Shown here: one piece after another, positions 1 through 17,482 of the stretch
Position numbering within the stretch: position 1 is the stretch's first letter
Layout: the number at the start of each line of letters is the position of its first letter
From: Tethya wilhelma
Lineage: Eukaryota > Porifera > Demospongiae > Tethyida > Tethyidae
Reading direction: 5' to 3'
Assembly (NCBI GenBank): GCA_964030475.1
Contig: CAXIPT010000001.1
Span: 15,027,530 to 15,091,529, forward strand
Length of the DNA: 64,000 bases
The notes under the pieces: generated by a model
Seen by the model: only the letters and a program-made list of their open reading frames with translations
The model's database searches: none
Told to the model about the DNA's origin: nothing
Position numbers and translations under genes: made by a program

Positions 1-91
<91 letters not shown>
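1..91. repeat. (CA)n microsatellite at the window edge
   Basis: An uninterrupted CA dinucleotide run. It lies in the intron just before the first visible receptor phosphatase exon, so the upstream exons of that gene are outside the window. Confidence 0.95.
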
Positions 92-93
<2 letters not shown>

Positions 94-119
94 CAAGTCT
101 CCATTCATACTTTGTACAG

Positions 120-3100
120 CTCCCACAGGTGCTCCAAGTAATGTGAACGCTAAAGCGATGAATGAAACAACTATCACTGTATCATGGGACCCTGTCAATT
201 GCTCCCAACGCAATGGTGAAATCATGGGATACAAAGTACATTACAAGAAGGACTCCTCACCCACATACAAGAACACACTCACAGTTACTGTACAGAATGG
301 CAGCAGCATGAGTTGTACCATCAATGAACTACTACCATCGACCACATACAACTTCACAGTAGCTGCCATCAATGAAGCAGGAGTGGGTCCGTACAGCTGG
401 ACTGCTATAGAGACTACTCCAGGCCCCATAGGTAATACATGACATTGCATGAATGAACAAGAATGAATATTATGTTAACTTAAATTCTCAATATTTCAGG
501 GGGAAATCAGTCTACATCACACTTTATTATCAGTATTAGTACAGTCTTGGCAACTCTTAGTGTTATATTCATTTGCATCATCACTGTGATCATTGGCAGG
601 TATACAGTAACTCATACCTCCCAGTAGTGGTGTATGCATAAACTGTTATTTCCTGTATTACAGAAGGTGGTGGTCTCACAAAGCCAACAGACGCCATCAT
701 CACTACACCTCCACATATACTAGTGAAGAACTAGAGTTAACAACAGAAGACAACGACTATGTCCCCTGTAAGCTAATAAAGATTATTTTCAGTAACCTTC
801 CAAACCCCATCTATGCAGCACCAACTCCAACTCTTGAAATCGCAGCACCTACCCCAACACTTGAGATTGAAGACTTTTCAGAGGATCTTGTAGCTGCAGC
901 AGGAGAGTATGTCATCATCTATGCCCACGTTGTGGGGTACCCTCCTCCTACCTTAAACTGGTACCACAATGACGAGAATGTCATCACGGACCACTCCATA
1001 GAGCTGAGTGACGATGGAACCCTCTCCATCCCCTCCATGGAGCCAAGGCACACCGGCACCTACCGACTGGAGGCCAGCAACACTCACTGTCGATGCTACA
1101 AGGAGCTCACTCTGACCATTGAAGAAGAGGAGAGTTCAAATCTTGAGAAGAGTGTTTCCCTCTCGTTATCGCTGATGAATGATAATGCACCAGTTCCAGT
1201 GGTACAATTTGAACAGTACGTTGAGTCTCATCATACGAGCACCAATAATGCCTTTCAGTTTCAGTTTATGGTGAGTCATCTTGACTATATTATAATTATT
1301 AATGGGTCCCCAAACGTATTTTGTACTATTTCCTGACAGTGCCTCTATTCCAACTACTCCGAACAGCCAGTGACTGTTGGAATGTTACCTGAGAATAGAG
1401 TGCTCAATCGATTCAAGAACATTGTACCATGTAAGTCACCAGTATGAACAGTGTGATTTCGCGGCAGCTCTCAGACAGCATCAAATAATATTACTACCAT
1501 AGATGATGACAACAGAGTGTGCCTACAGCCTATTCCCGGCTGTAGTGAATTGGAACAAGTACAAGACTACATAAATGCATCATTTATCAAGGTATTCCTA
1601 TGCACATACATAAAAAAATGGTACTGTGTATATAATGATTCTTTTCATTTTACCAGGGACACAACATACAAAACAAATTCATAGCAACACAAGGTACAAT
1701 ACACCAATTGTACACATATGTCTAGATCAATCGTAGTAGTAGCCTCGTTCCCAGGCTCCCCCCTCTTAGTACGGAAGGGAAAGGGGAGAGCCTGCTGTGC
1801 TTTTTTGCAAAAAAGCTAAAGGGAGGGGCCTGGGATCGAGGCTATCGTAGTAGTGGGCAAAAACTATATTGACATGTGTGTCTGTAGGTCCAATGCCACA
1901 CACTGTGGTTGATTTCTGGCACTTGGTGTGGCAAGAGCACTCACTAGTGATAGTCATGTTGTGTAACCTAGTGGAAGGTCATAGAGTTCGCTGTCAGCAG
2001 TACTGGCCAGATGCAGGGAGGCAGACATACGGACCATTTTCAGTTCAAATTATCGAGGAATTCAAGTTTGCAGACTACATCATACGATCTTTTGAAATTC
2101 ACGTAAGTCTTGTTTCACAAAAATGTAAACAGCTATGTTTTTAATGGAAGGAAATGAACAACAATGGGCTAGATTTGTCAATGGTGGAAACTGGGAATGC
2201 TCAATAACCATATCTTTCCATTTACGACACAATAGTAAACAAAACATTTGAAACAAACAGCTTAGGATGTTCAACAACAAAAACAGTAACTGCACTTGTT
2301 TACAACAACATGTACTGCATGCTAATAATCCTTTTGGAATGATTACAGAGAACAGTGGCATAAGCACATTAAACCCCCTCCTCCCCTCCCTTTCAGTGTA
2401 CAACACTGTCAGAGGCACCACCACGAAAGGTGAAACAGTATCAGTTCACTTCCTGGCCAGACCACCTCACTCCAAATGATGCCGGTCCTCTGCTTGCACT
2501 GCGTAGGAGAGCTATGCTACACTATGACCCCAGCAAGGGACCCATAATAGTTCATTGCAGGTATACAACCCACCCTCCCACACACACACACACACACACC
2601 TGCAGCACTAGCTTCATATTCCCAGGCCTTTCAAGATGTGTATATACTTTACAAACAAACTAGAATGCTACTGCATGCACACATACAGTGGTGGTGTTAG
2701 CCGAACTGGTGTATTCATTGCACTAGACAGAACATTAGAACAAGCAGAGGTGGATGATGTCGTGGACATCATGGGAACGGTCAACAGCATGCGCCAACAG
2801 AGAATGAAGATGGTCCAGACATTGGTATGCACAATGCAATCACATAATATGAGGGACAATGATAATGGATTTTATATTGTGAAATGAAAGTGATCGCAGC
2901 TACCTAAACTTCCCCTCACAGCCTCAGTACATCTTCATATATGATTCTGTTCTCGAGGCACTGGTTTGTGGGGAGACTCAAATCACTGCCACTAACCTCC
3001 GTGTTGCTCTTAAACGGTTGAATCGGATTGATGAAACAGGAAAAACAGGTTTTGAGACACAATATCAGGTATGTAAAAAAAACAACAAAAAAACCACACT

Positions 3101-4628
3101 AACATCCACAACCAACCATATCATATGTGATGATCTATGGTAGCTGTAGCCTCGTACCCAGGTTCTTGCCATTAGTGCAAGGTCAAAGAAGAGAGCCTGG
3201 GTACAAGGCTATGGTAGCTGTACATGTGGGATGACATTATGTCATGCAGGTGTTACAGAAGATTACACCCAGACCAGCTGATGTCAACAGAAATGTGGCA
3301 CAACAATGTAGTGACTTAAACCGCTCACTGGAATACCTTCCAAGTAAACCACTGACTCACACACATAAACATGATAACAATATACACACATACTCAAATT
3401 TCCCACACATATCACTGCCTACAGGCAATAGAGGGAGAGTTGTACTTCAAGGAGGAGGCAGTAGTTACATCCATGCCACGTTTATTGATGTAAGACCATA
3501 TAGCTCAAAGGGAACTTTAATCAGGCATAAATTCAAGTTACAATCCTGCACTTTATTTAGGGGTACAAACACAAGAAGAGTTTCATAATAACCCAGGGAC
3601 CATTGAGGGACACATGCAGTGACTTCTGGAAGATGGTCTATGACTACAAGTGTGGTGCTATCGTCATGCTGTCAGGACTGATAGAGTACAACCAGGTCAG
3701 ACAAACACACACTAAGTAATCAAATGCATCTACAAAGCATAATATGAATGTGATGCAATATCCCTGCCAATGTAGGAGGTGTGCTACCAGTATTGGCCTG
3801 ATGGTGGCTGTATTAGTTTTGGGGAGTACTCAGTGGAGCACGTAGAGGGGACAGAGTCTGAGAGCCTAGCTACAAGAACATTCATCCTACACCACAAGGG
3901 GGTAAACCATACCCTGCTTATCTACACCCAAGTGGGCACCCATTCATGCATCTTTTGTCTGTTTTTTCACCACACAGTCTGACAAGGTTCTCCAAGTGAC
4001 TCAGTTTCAAGTGCTCAAGTGGACGCCTGATGGACAGTGTGCTAACAATACAGCAGTGGTGAAACTGCTCAACGAGGTTCTCAAGGTACAACGAAAGACT
4101 GGAAACAACCCTATAGTGGTGCATTGCAGGTACAGTATACCACAAACACACATGCATATATAACTGGACATCAGATTGTCCAAAGCAACAAGAATTTGGC
4201 ACTTTAACAGAGAGAAGGGAGTCTAGTTGATAAATAGAGTGTTAGTCATTATATACACACAGAGGCTGCAAACATTAAAGATTCATTCTGTTGACCCCAT
4301 CATCCAGTGACACAGTGAGTCGCAGTGCCATCTTCTGTGCTGTCATGACAGTGATAGAGAGGTGCAAGACTGAAGGGATAGTGGATGTGTTCCAGGTGGT
4401 GAAGGCAATAAGAATGCAGAAACCAGGGGCCATCCTCTCAGTGGTAAGCAACAAACTATTGTTGCATATATTCTTGCCAGTAAATTGTGTATGTAAAACT
4501 TAGGTGTGATGCAATGATAAACAACAACTAAATCAACAAGCACAAATAGAACAGTAGCTAAAATGAACAAACATCATGATTGTGTTTCACCAAGGGCTTA
4601 TAAACTCCAATTAGTTTATAAGCCCTTG

Positions 4629-4673
<45 letters not shown>

Positions 4674-4766
4674 CGTCAATCACAACAGGAGCAGTACTCA
4701 TTCATATTTGACATGGCCATTGCTTACCTGGACTCTATGGAAACATATGCCAACTTCAAACACTAG
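120..4766 (+). CDS. Receptor-type protein tyrosine phosphatase, 3' part
   Basis: A type I membrane phosphatase that removes phosphate from tyrosines, cut at its 5' end by the window. Seventeen exons can be joined in frame: 120-431, 500-599, 664-1270, 1340-1430, 1503-1591, 1657-1693, 1888-2102, 2397-2560, 2689-2824, 2922-3068, 3250-3343, 3425-3489, 3561-3695, 3776-3901, 3978-4129, 4308-4443 and 4689-4766, giving 893 residues to a TAG stop. The order is one FN3 domain (first exon), a transmembrane helix (second exon) followed by Arg/Trp/His-rich stop-transfer residues, an Ig I-set-like domain (about 890-1120), then two PTP domains. Domain 1 has NRFKNIVPYDDNR, a WPD loop (SWPDHLTP) and HCSGGVSRTG, so the CX5R catalytic loop is complete; the loop codon HC-S is split by the intron 2561-2688. 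Domain 2 has HCSDTVSRS and a disturbed WPD loop (KWTPDG), so it is probably weakly active or regulatory. The Ig-like domain on the cytoplasmic side is odd. Its 3' end converges on KAT5. Confidence 0.9.
1740..1843. mobile_element. MITE of the TAGCCTCG family, copy 1
   Basis: A 104-bp element in a phosphatase intron. It starts TAGCCTCGTTCCCAGG and ends CCTGGGATCGAGGCT, so its ends form an inverted repeat. It is flanked by a perfect 10-bp direct repeat, ATCGTAGTAG, at 1730-1739 and 1844-1853. Two relatives lie at 3147-3210 and 49094-49151. Confidence 0.85.
2579..2599. repeat. (CA)n microsatellite
   Basis: A short CA run inside the intron between the two halves of the PTP domain 1 signature. Confidence 0.85.
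3147..3210. mobile_element. MITE of the TAGCCTCG family, copy 2
   Basis: A 64-bp element, TAGCCTCGTACCCAGG to CCTGGGTACAAGGCT, flanked by the perfect 10-bp direct repeat ATGGTAGCTG (3137-3146 and 3211-3220). It sits in an intron of the phosphatase gene. Confidence 0.85.
4589..4630. repeat. Perfect 18-bp inverted repeat (hairpin)
   Basis: Arms ACCAAGGGCTTATAAACT and its exact reverse complement are separated by six bases. TTTCAC occurs directly on both sides, so this may be a very small MITE with a 6-bp target duplication. It lies in the last intron of the phosphatase gene, next to a CA repeat. Confidence 0.8.
4633..4672. repeat. (CA)n microsatellite
   Basis: A CA run just upstream of the acceptor of the last phosphatase exon. 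Confidence 0.9.
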
Positions 4767-5124
4767 CAAATGTCATGTCATTACTTTAATACAGACCATA
4801 ACTTAGTAAAGTGTGCGCATCAATACAGAAAAATAATTTTAGCAGTAACATTGCATTGAAATATTTTTATTTATGTGAATCAAAGAATTATTTATTGTGC
4901 TGATTTGTAAAATCACATTAAAAATTATTAACACAGAACAGTCTCCATGAGTATAAATAATGCACAGTACAAAACCTACAGTTCAACTGTATACATAATT
5001 ATATGCATGTACCATTATGGTTAAACATCAGACATATATATACAGTTCAATGATGCAAGTTTCTCTCAGAGTACTGTTACGTATGTATAAAATATACCAG
5101 ACCCACCCACACCCACACATGGAG

Positions 5125-9871
<4,747 letters not shown>

Positions 9872-9983
9872 TTTGTCTAAACTGCTTACGTCATTGTAAA
9901 TTTTGCAATGACGTAATGTAGAAATCCACGTGTACCAACAGAGAGATAGTGGTGCAACTCTGGAAGGAGCTTTTCAGCTGAAA
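9872..9983. promoter_or_regulatory. Bidirectional promoter of KAT5 and PNO1 with palindromic bZIP sites
   Basis: Only 112 bp separate the two divergent start codons. In the middle, TTACGTCATTG (9886-9896) and its exact reverse complement CAATGACGTAA (9906-9916) flank 9 bp. TTACGTCA/TGACGTAA is the core of CREB/ATF-type bZIP sites, and CAAT/ATTG may add CCAAT-type contacts. Adjacent, GCCGCCATTTTG (minus strand CAAAATGGCGGC) overlaps the KAT5 start codon and matches the YY1 consensus. The motifs are seen directly; factor binding is inferred. Confidence 0.7.
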
Positions 9984-12900
9984 ATGGACGAGTTACCAGA
10001 GCTGGAAGACACGAGAACTACCTCTAAGAAGACAGAGAAGACAACTGAAACGCAAGAGTCCTTCTCTGAAGTGAGAAGAAAGAGGAAGAGAAAAGTTAGA
10101 GTGACTGATATGGACACTGCCACAGAAGGTGCTGAGCCCGAGGGTGATGATGTGGCAATGTCAGAGGCTCCTGCTGTGAAGAGACCATCGTTTCCACCTG
10201 TGGATGCTTCCGTCACACTGGTGTGTGTTGAATTTATACATGTTACGGTCATAAGAAATGTACAAGTGGTAGTTGTATGTGTTTAGTAACACTGTGTCTT
10301 TGTTTTGAGTCACCATAACCATTTTTTCATTTGCCTTGTACCAGTACATGTAGGCCTTGCCTAGCAAGGCATGCAAGCAAGACGCTAGGCCCAGGACAAA
10401 TAAACTTGATGACCATTACCACCCTGCTTTGTCCTCTTGCAATTCCTTGTCTTTTATTTATCTCTCAGTTGTGTAACTCTATTACCATTACATAATATTT
10501 TCCTTTTTTCCCTCTTCAGAGTGGGAAGCCTGAGTTTCGCCAGGTACCAGTGCCTCCTCACAGACTCACCCCCCTGAGGGAGAACTGGATGAAGATATTC
10601 ACTCCTATTGTTGACCACCTCAAGCTACAGATCAGATTCAATGTCAAGACAAGAAATGTGGAGATAAAGGTATCTATTGATCGACTTCTTAGTTATACAG
10701 CTGTTCTTGTTCAAGGTAGTGTGAGTTTATGCTCAGACTCAGTGGCTAAGTGTTCCTCTTGCACAATTGTTGTGCTTTCTGCAATGAAGTACATGTACAT
10801 GTTGTGTATCCTAGCTTCATTCATTTACCACCAATTTTTGTGGCATTGTGGACTACTAGAAGAGTATTTGAAAGTATCTTCTATCGTGTCTTCACTCTTT
10901 GGATTTGTTTTGCCTACTTTACTCATCTGAATTTGTTTTCAAGTTTTGAAACTTATGTATATGCTGTCGTATGAATACACAAAAAGTGAAAGTCAACTAG
11001 ATTGACTGGCTATTTCATATGAGTCAGTATCATTGTCCGTTGTTAGATGTTTTATGTCTTTATTTTTACTAGTCACCCACTGTGCTTTGTAGTAATATTT
11101 TCTATTCTTCCTCCACAGACATCCAAGCTCACAACTGACATTGGAAGTCTTCAGAAAGCAGCAGATTTTGTGAAAGCATTCACATTGGGGTTTGATGTTG
11201 AAGTAAGTTGACACATTGCCATATATAAATGCCTCTAATAGCAAGTTTACTAATGAACAATATGACCAAGATATTACCAAGCCTGTTTTGCTGTCTTGCA
11301 AAGAAAAGACTACCTTGTAAAACATTATTCAAAGGTTACTTGAGGTTTCAAACATGATAAATAAGCAGTTGTTACAGCCTTTTTTTCCTGAGAGTCTTTG
11401 TCAAACATTACTACCTACACATGTTACATAACAGGAGCTTATGAAAGCTGTAAGCTCTTGATTTCAACAAGAGACAAAACCACTGAAACACAATCCAACC
11501 ACTGTGTCATTGATGTGCTTACTGTAGCAACACCTCACACCTGCCCTGACACAAACATAGCGCCAACCTGTGCCCCTGTTGTTATTCAACAGAAATCACG
11601 CCATACGTGTCTGTCTCTCTCTTCCTGTAGGATGCATTAGCCCTGGTAAGATTAGATGACCTGTTTGTAGATTCCTTTGAAGTCACAGACGGTAAGTGAG
11701 CTCTCTGCTTGCACACACAGTGTAACTGATACTTGATATTACCTCTGTAGGAAAATCATTTTAAATGGGTATCTTGTTTTACTGTGCCCTATCTCAATGT
11801 TGTTCTATAGTTAAGCCACTTAAGGGAGATCACTTGTCGCGAGCAATAGGCAGAATAGCAGGTACAGGAGGAAAGACAAAGTTTACCATCGAAAATGTCA
11901 CCAAAACTAGGATTGTTCTTGCTGACAGGTATGTGAGCATTTGAGGGACTGCATGGTAAGGGGTCGCAGATGTAAATGCTATAGATTGTTGTCCAAGTGG
12001 AAGTGTATATTCTTAGCGACCCTTACCCATTTATGTGGCCCTCTCTTTGAATTTCATAATGAGTGATGCTTGGTGCTGTGAACCAACACCAAATGAAAAG
12101 TGCAACACCATTCCATCTACAGCACTCACAAAATTTGTCTGTTTATTCTGTGGCTAAATAGTATATATTGGCACTGAAAATGATGATCGATTCAAAATAA
12201 GGATGTTGATAGAATTCAGAATCTATTATAGTATTCTTTCTTCCCACCACCCCTCTCCCTTGGGAGCCTCCAGAGAACTTGGGGGGTTTGAATTATCAGA
12301 TAGACTCCTCGTATCCACCAGCTGGACCTCCTTCAGCCATAGACACAACCACCATTGTCTGTGTGCAACTCATCAGTGGATTCATAGCCTGCTGTGTACA
12401 AGTGGTGTACTTGTTATGTGAAAAAAAGCCAACAATAAATTAGCTGGTCAACAATGGTGCACCCTGGTAGCAATAAAGGGGGGTACACAGGTGATAGTGC
12501 TGCTGTCCTAGGTAGGCTGGGTGCTGTGTCAGGAAGTGTATGTGTGTTTGTATATATAAAGCCTTTTGTTGGTTCACTGTGAAGCTCGTGAATAATGCTG
12601 TGGGGTGTCTGGGTGAAGAGGAACCGATAATCATAGTCCTATGGTAGGAGTGGGAGTGGCCTGTAGCACTCGGTTTAACCATATATGGGCAAGATAACAT
12701 CCTCTTGAAATGGAAGTCATTGTGTGTTGGGAGGTGATGTCATGTGCAGTAGAGGACTAACACACCGTTATAGACATACACAAATGTGCACTTGGAGTGT
12801 GAAATCTTTGCTATGTCCATGATTAGTCTAGCTTGCAAGTAGCGTAGGAAAGGCATATTCACAGCACCCAGTCTGATGATTGTGGTAACTGCGGTATTAG

Positions 12901-14224
12901 CATACAGTGATATGGCGTACGGTGTTTTCCACTTAGTTTTTTTGTTGTTTTTTCGTTTGTAAGATAGTCTATCGTTGAATTTCCATATGTGTATGGCTGA
13001 AGTTGAATTTCTTTCTGCGTTTGTAATAATATGGGAAATGTTGTCGATATGGAGTTAGTAACAATGTTATCGTGGTGCTTACACCGTTGTGTTGTGTCTG
13101 TGTTAGCAATCACACCACCTGCAGGTGTAGATGTAGGTTTGATGTATGTTTCGACTTTGACTTAGCAACGTCACCCATCATGTGTTATGTTGACTAAATG
13201 TGAGTTGATTTGGTGATCCCCCCATAATCATGATGTGTTTTGACTGGCTATTAATAGCACATCTAAGCTTAGAACCTTCCTGATTATGGAAAAATGAATC
13301 CACTATTGTTGTACTGTGGTGTACTCTGTACAATGCCATACATTATGATGTAGGAAACTAGTAGAGAAGCTCTAAAGTGTTTGGAATCCTGGGGTAATCC
13401 AGTCACTAGGGGGAGCTACATTGCCAGTAGCCTCACAAGTTTTGGACAAAATACTTTAGGTTTGTAGATGTTGAGTGATTTACATGGGTAAGGTCAACCA
13501 AATCCACGACCTCCACCATTCATTCCGAATGTTTGGTTCGGTCCTACCTGTGCCAGTCTGTTCTTCATCACTGTAGTGAGAACGATGGATTGTAGTAACA
13601 TTCTAGTGGTAAGAGATACGTGCACACATGCACATCTGGGTAATTTGATGCAATGTTAGCAAGCATCGTTTCATAATTCACAATAGTCAATGGTATTATG
13701 CTATAATATTTGTGCTGCCTAGCAGTAACCTTATACCCTTTCACTAACTGAATTTGGCAGAATTGTTGCTACTCCCCATCACTACCATGTGAAACCATGA
13801 GCAGCCATCCCTCTCTGTTTGTTGTCACTAGCGCATGTCCACTGTTGACTGTGTTAATGTCCATTTCCTCACAAGCATCTTCCATATTTGGGGTAGCCAA
13901 CACTTGTGGCTGTATGGTGCTGTTGTTGTCTAGTTGTGTGTGTGTGGTGCAATTGAGGTTTGAAGCGTTATATGCTTCCTGGCAGTTATTGCCCTGTGGT
14001 ATTGTGTGTTGAATGGGAGCTGTGTAGGAAGTAAGAGAAGTATGAAAAGGGTTTGTTGATGATAAACTGATAGAATGTTTTGTCGAGGAGCTATCTTTGG
14101 TGCACCTTTGATGTTTTAACTGAGAGAGAATGTTGTGTTGTTGGCCTTTCTTGCTTTTGTTGTGTATTGATATTGAAATGAGAAGTTAAAATGATGCATT
14201 CTGCAAAGAGTCTTCCAATGAAGC

Positions 14225-14277
<53 letters not shown>

Positions 14278-14657
14278 GTGCAGTAGTAGGTTTTCTTGCC
14301 TCATGTTCTCTGGTTTGTGTATGGACCTAGCAACATGACCACCATTCTTGCTTCTACATGTACAGTTGTTTGTCATTTGTACCATACATGTATGTCTGAA
14401 TGAGGCTAGCCTGTATCTCCTATTCATTCTGCTTTGAATGCTAAACAAATGGAACACATGATGAGTCCATGGCAACCTCAAGTACCTTCTATTGTAGGGC
14501 AATTCAATTCTAATTGGATACCAATCTATTCTCAGGGATCGTACATAATTGAACTTTAAGGACACACAATTGTATATTGTACTGTCTACGTGTATAGTTA
14601 TATGTTGGAAAGAGAGTCATATCTTCTGTTTTGTGTTGCCCATGGTGACACTATTAT

Positions 14658-14698
<41 letters not shown>

Positions 14699-16465
14699 GC
14701 CTCATCCTCCATCTTGTCAACTCTGTCTCTGTGACTGTTGTCTTTCACTGTGTTGCCAAGGGAGGGCTAGGGGGGAGGAGGCAACAAAGAGAAAAGAAAG
14801 GACTGTTTTTTTGTTCTCTGCTGCCCATTAAGAGCAGTTATATAATTACATGACTGTATATGCTTTGTTGGATCTTAGTACTACATACTGTTCTATCATG
14901 TCAGTTGCTTGTGAGCTGATGCATGTCCCCCCTGAAAATAGAGATGTAAAGTGTCATCAGGAGAAGACGTGAAAGAATGTTTTCCTGCTAATTGGAGTAT
15001 CCTTGCAATTGGTGGCATGTCTCCCATTAATGATGGCTACAATCTCATCCCATTCTAATGAGCTGAGCTTATTTGTATTTTGACATTGACATGCACACAA
15101 AGGATCACCTGATTTTTTTTTAAGGGGGACCACATTCCTCTTGCATAATGCACACATTGTTGCAGCAGTGGCATGCATGATTCACTTATAGATATTGGAT
15201 TGCTATGTACTACACTATGTGGTGGCATGTGACTAGGGCTGGTAGACCCACTGGCCATGGGTACATGCTGAGGTAGTATATCCTCTACTGATTTTTATCA
15301 AGCTGTAGCTTGGTCCCTTTCAGATTCCATTTGTTTGTTATTATTAATAGTTTCCTAGTCACCATTCTAGAGTGTGAGTTGCAGTGGGTTCCCTTCTTTC
15401 CTTCTGGTGTGGCTGCTGGATAACTTGTTATTTGTGTTCTTTTCCTTTCCAGCAGTTGTGTTGTAGTTGCAGTAGGTCTTCAAATGTTTCCCAGACACGT
15501 TGTAATGTTTGTGCTGTGGTTTGGTCTCCTATGATTGTATATTCATTCTTCTAAGGCGTATTATACTAGTGGATGAACATTGCTGCTTGGGTTGCTTGCT
15601 TAAATTGCTTGCAACTTTATATGTTTGTTTTTGAGGAAGGATCTTTTCAAGTCAGTACTCTCAGAATTGCCTCAACAAAGGATGCCTAAAATATCTGCTG
15701 GAGTGCAGCAATGCTTTCATTTCAATCACCTTCCTATTGGAGTGCTCTAGTAATTGTGAAGACCTGCTCCACTGATGCCTGCTACATAGTTGTTTGATTT
15801 TGACCGGGTTTTTTGACATCAGAAGTAATACATTTTTAATAGCTTATTGCTCCCTATCGTGACAGCTATTAGATAGGCATCTAAATAATAATATTTGTAC
15901 AAGCTCATGCACAACACGTGTAGATAGAAATATGACACTGGTATACGCAAACACTACCTTTAAGTCTGCCTATATAGACAGGCTTGTAGATGTGATTGCG
16001 ATACTAATAATAATATGCCAGATAATACAACTATGCCATGATGTTGATAATCTTTGTGTTCATGTCCCCTCTACAAGTACTTTCCATCATTGTGTCACAC
16101 ATACTGAAAGTCCCCGATCATGAGTTTACTACCTGGTATGTTGATCCACAGATAACTGCCTCCACACACACACACACACACACACACACATGCACACACA
16201 CACACACTTTTAGCCATGCCGGTACAGTGATGTGTGTGTATATGTGTGTGACTAATATTGGCATGAGGATTGTCATTGTCTGAGCATCCTCTTTCTCTCT
16301 CTGTGAGCAGTGTCTGTGTCTGTGGAGTAGTAAATATATTATCATACATTGTTTAGTTTGCTGAGTTGTGTACTAGCAAAGCCCACGTATATTCATGGTA
16401 TTGTGAGGATGGAATACTCCCCAGTAAGTGGAGCTCCGGAGGTGATCTCATACACTCACACACAT

Positions 16466-16502
<37 letters not shown>

Positions 16503-17444
16503 ATGGACGTGGCATGGCTGTATTTGAGGCTACGGGATGTGTGAATGTACCCTATAAGTCATGGCCACTGCAAGCCTTATGTGCTACTATATATAGGTGT
16601 ATTTCATCAGGCCCCACACACCTCATAACACAGCACATACAGACAGACACTGCCAAAACTAACATTTCGAAACGGGAAATGCAATAAAATTGTGTCACAA
16701 CTCCCCTCATCAAGTGCTAGTGTAGTTCAAGTAATATGTATTTTATATATACACACACACACACACACACACGCACACACACACACACATGCACTCTCTA
16801 CTAGTCGGTTGTATCAGCAGTCCCGGCCCCCATAAGCATTAGTGCCTTTTTCCATTCAGAACCCAAATCTTATAACTCTAGACCCCAGTACGACATCTGA
16901 ATCATGTATGGTTTTATTTAGGCCCCCTTTGAGCATTGCTTCATTGTGTTCACAGTTATGACATACATACATGCATACATAATTCATTTACATTGCGACA
17001 CTCTTGATTGCAATACCAGTTGCGTACTCCAGTGTATACCCACTGCCAGACGGTAAACACTGCTTCAAGGAGAGGATATCCAAACAAACATTTGTTGTGC
17101 CTAAAGTGGCGGCTGTCCACACCTTTGTTTGGAGGGCAAACACACCAATTAGTGTGGCATGAGAACCAACTCAGAGCTGGTGGTGTACACTGTGTGACGT
17201 CCCTGAGTTGGGTGGCATTTATGTCCTGCAAATGTGTTGTTTGTCGTGTCTCTACAACAGTACATGTGTGTGTGTGCTTCATCTCAAGCACCTATAGTGT
17301 GTGTGTGTGTATGTGTGTTTGGTATAATGTGTGTGTATGTGTGCTATATGAATACAGTGTGTATTTATGTGTGTGTGTGCTTTCACCATGATGAGTTAGT
17401 CAACTGAGAACATTTATAGAGAACAGTCACTGTGTTACTCGTAG

Positions 17445-17482
<38 letters not shown>

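Noticed and set aside
768..792. A 25-bp intron in the phosphatase (GTAAGC to TTTCAG)
   Set aside because: The frame reads straight through it and joining would break the frame, so it is exon.
16038..16349. Open frames made of Thr-His or Cys-Val repeats over CA/GT runs
   Set aside because: Direct translations of microsatellites, also seen at 4563, 17383, 18408, 22552 and 26187.
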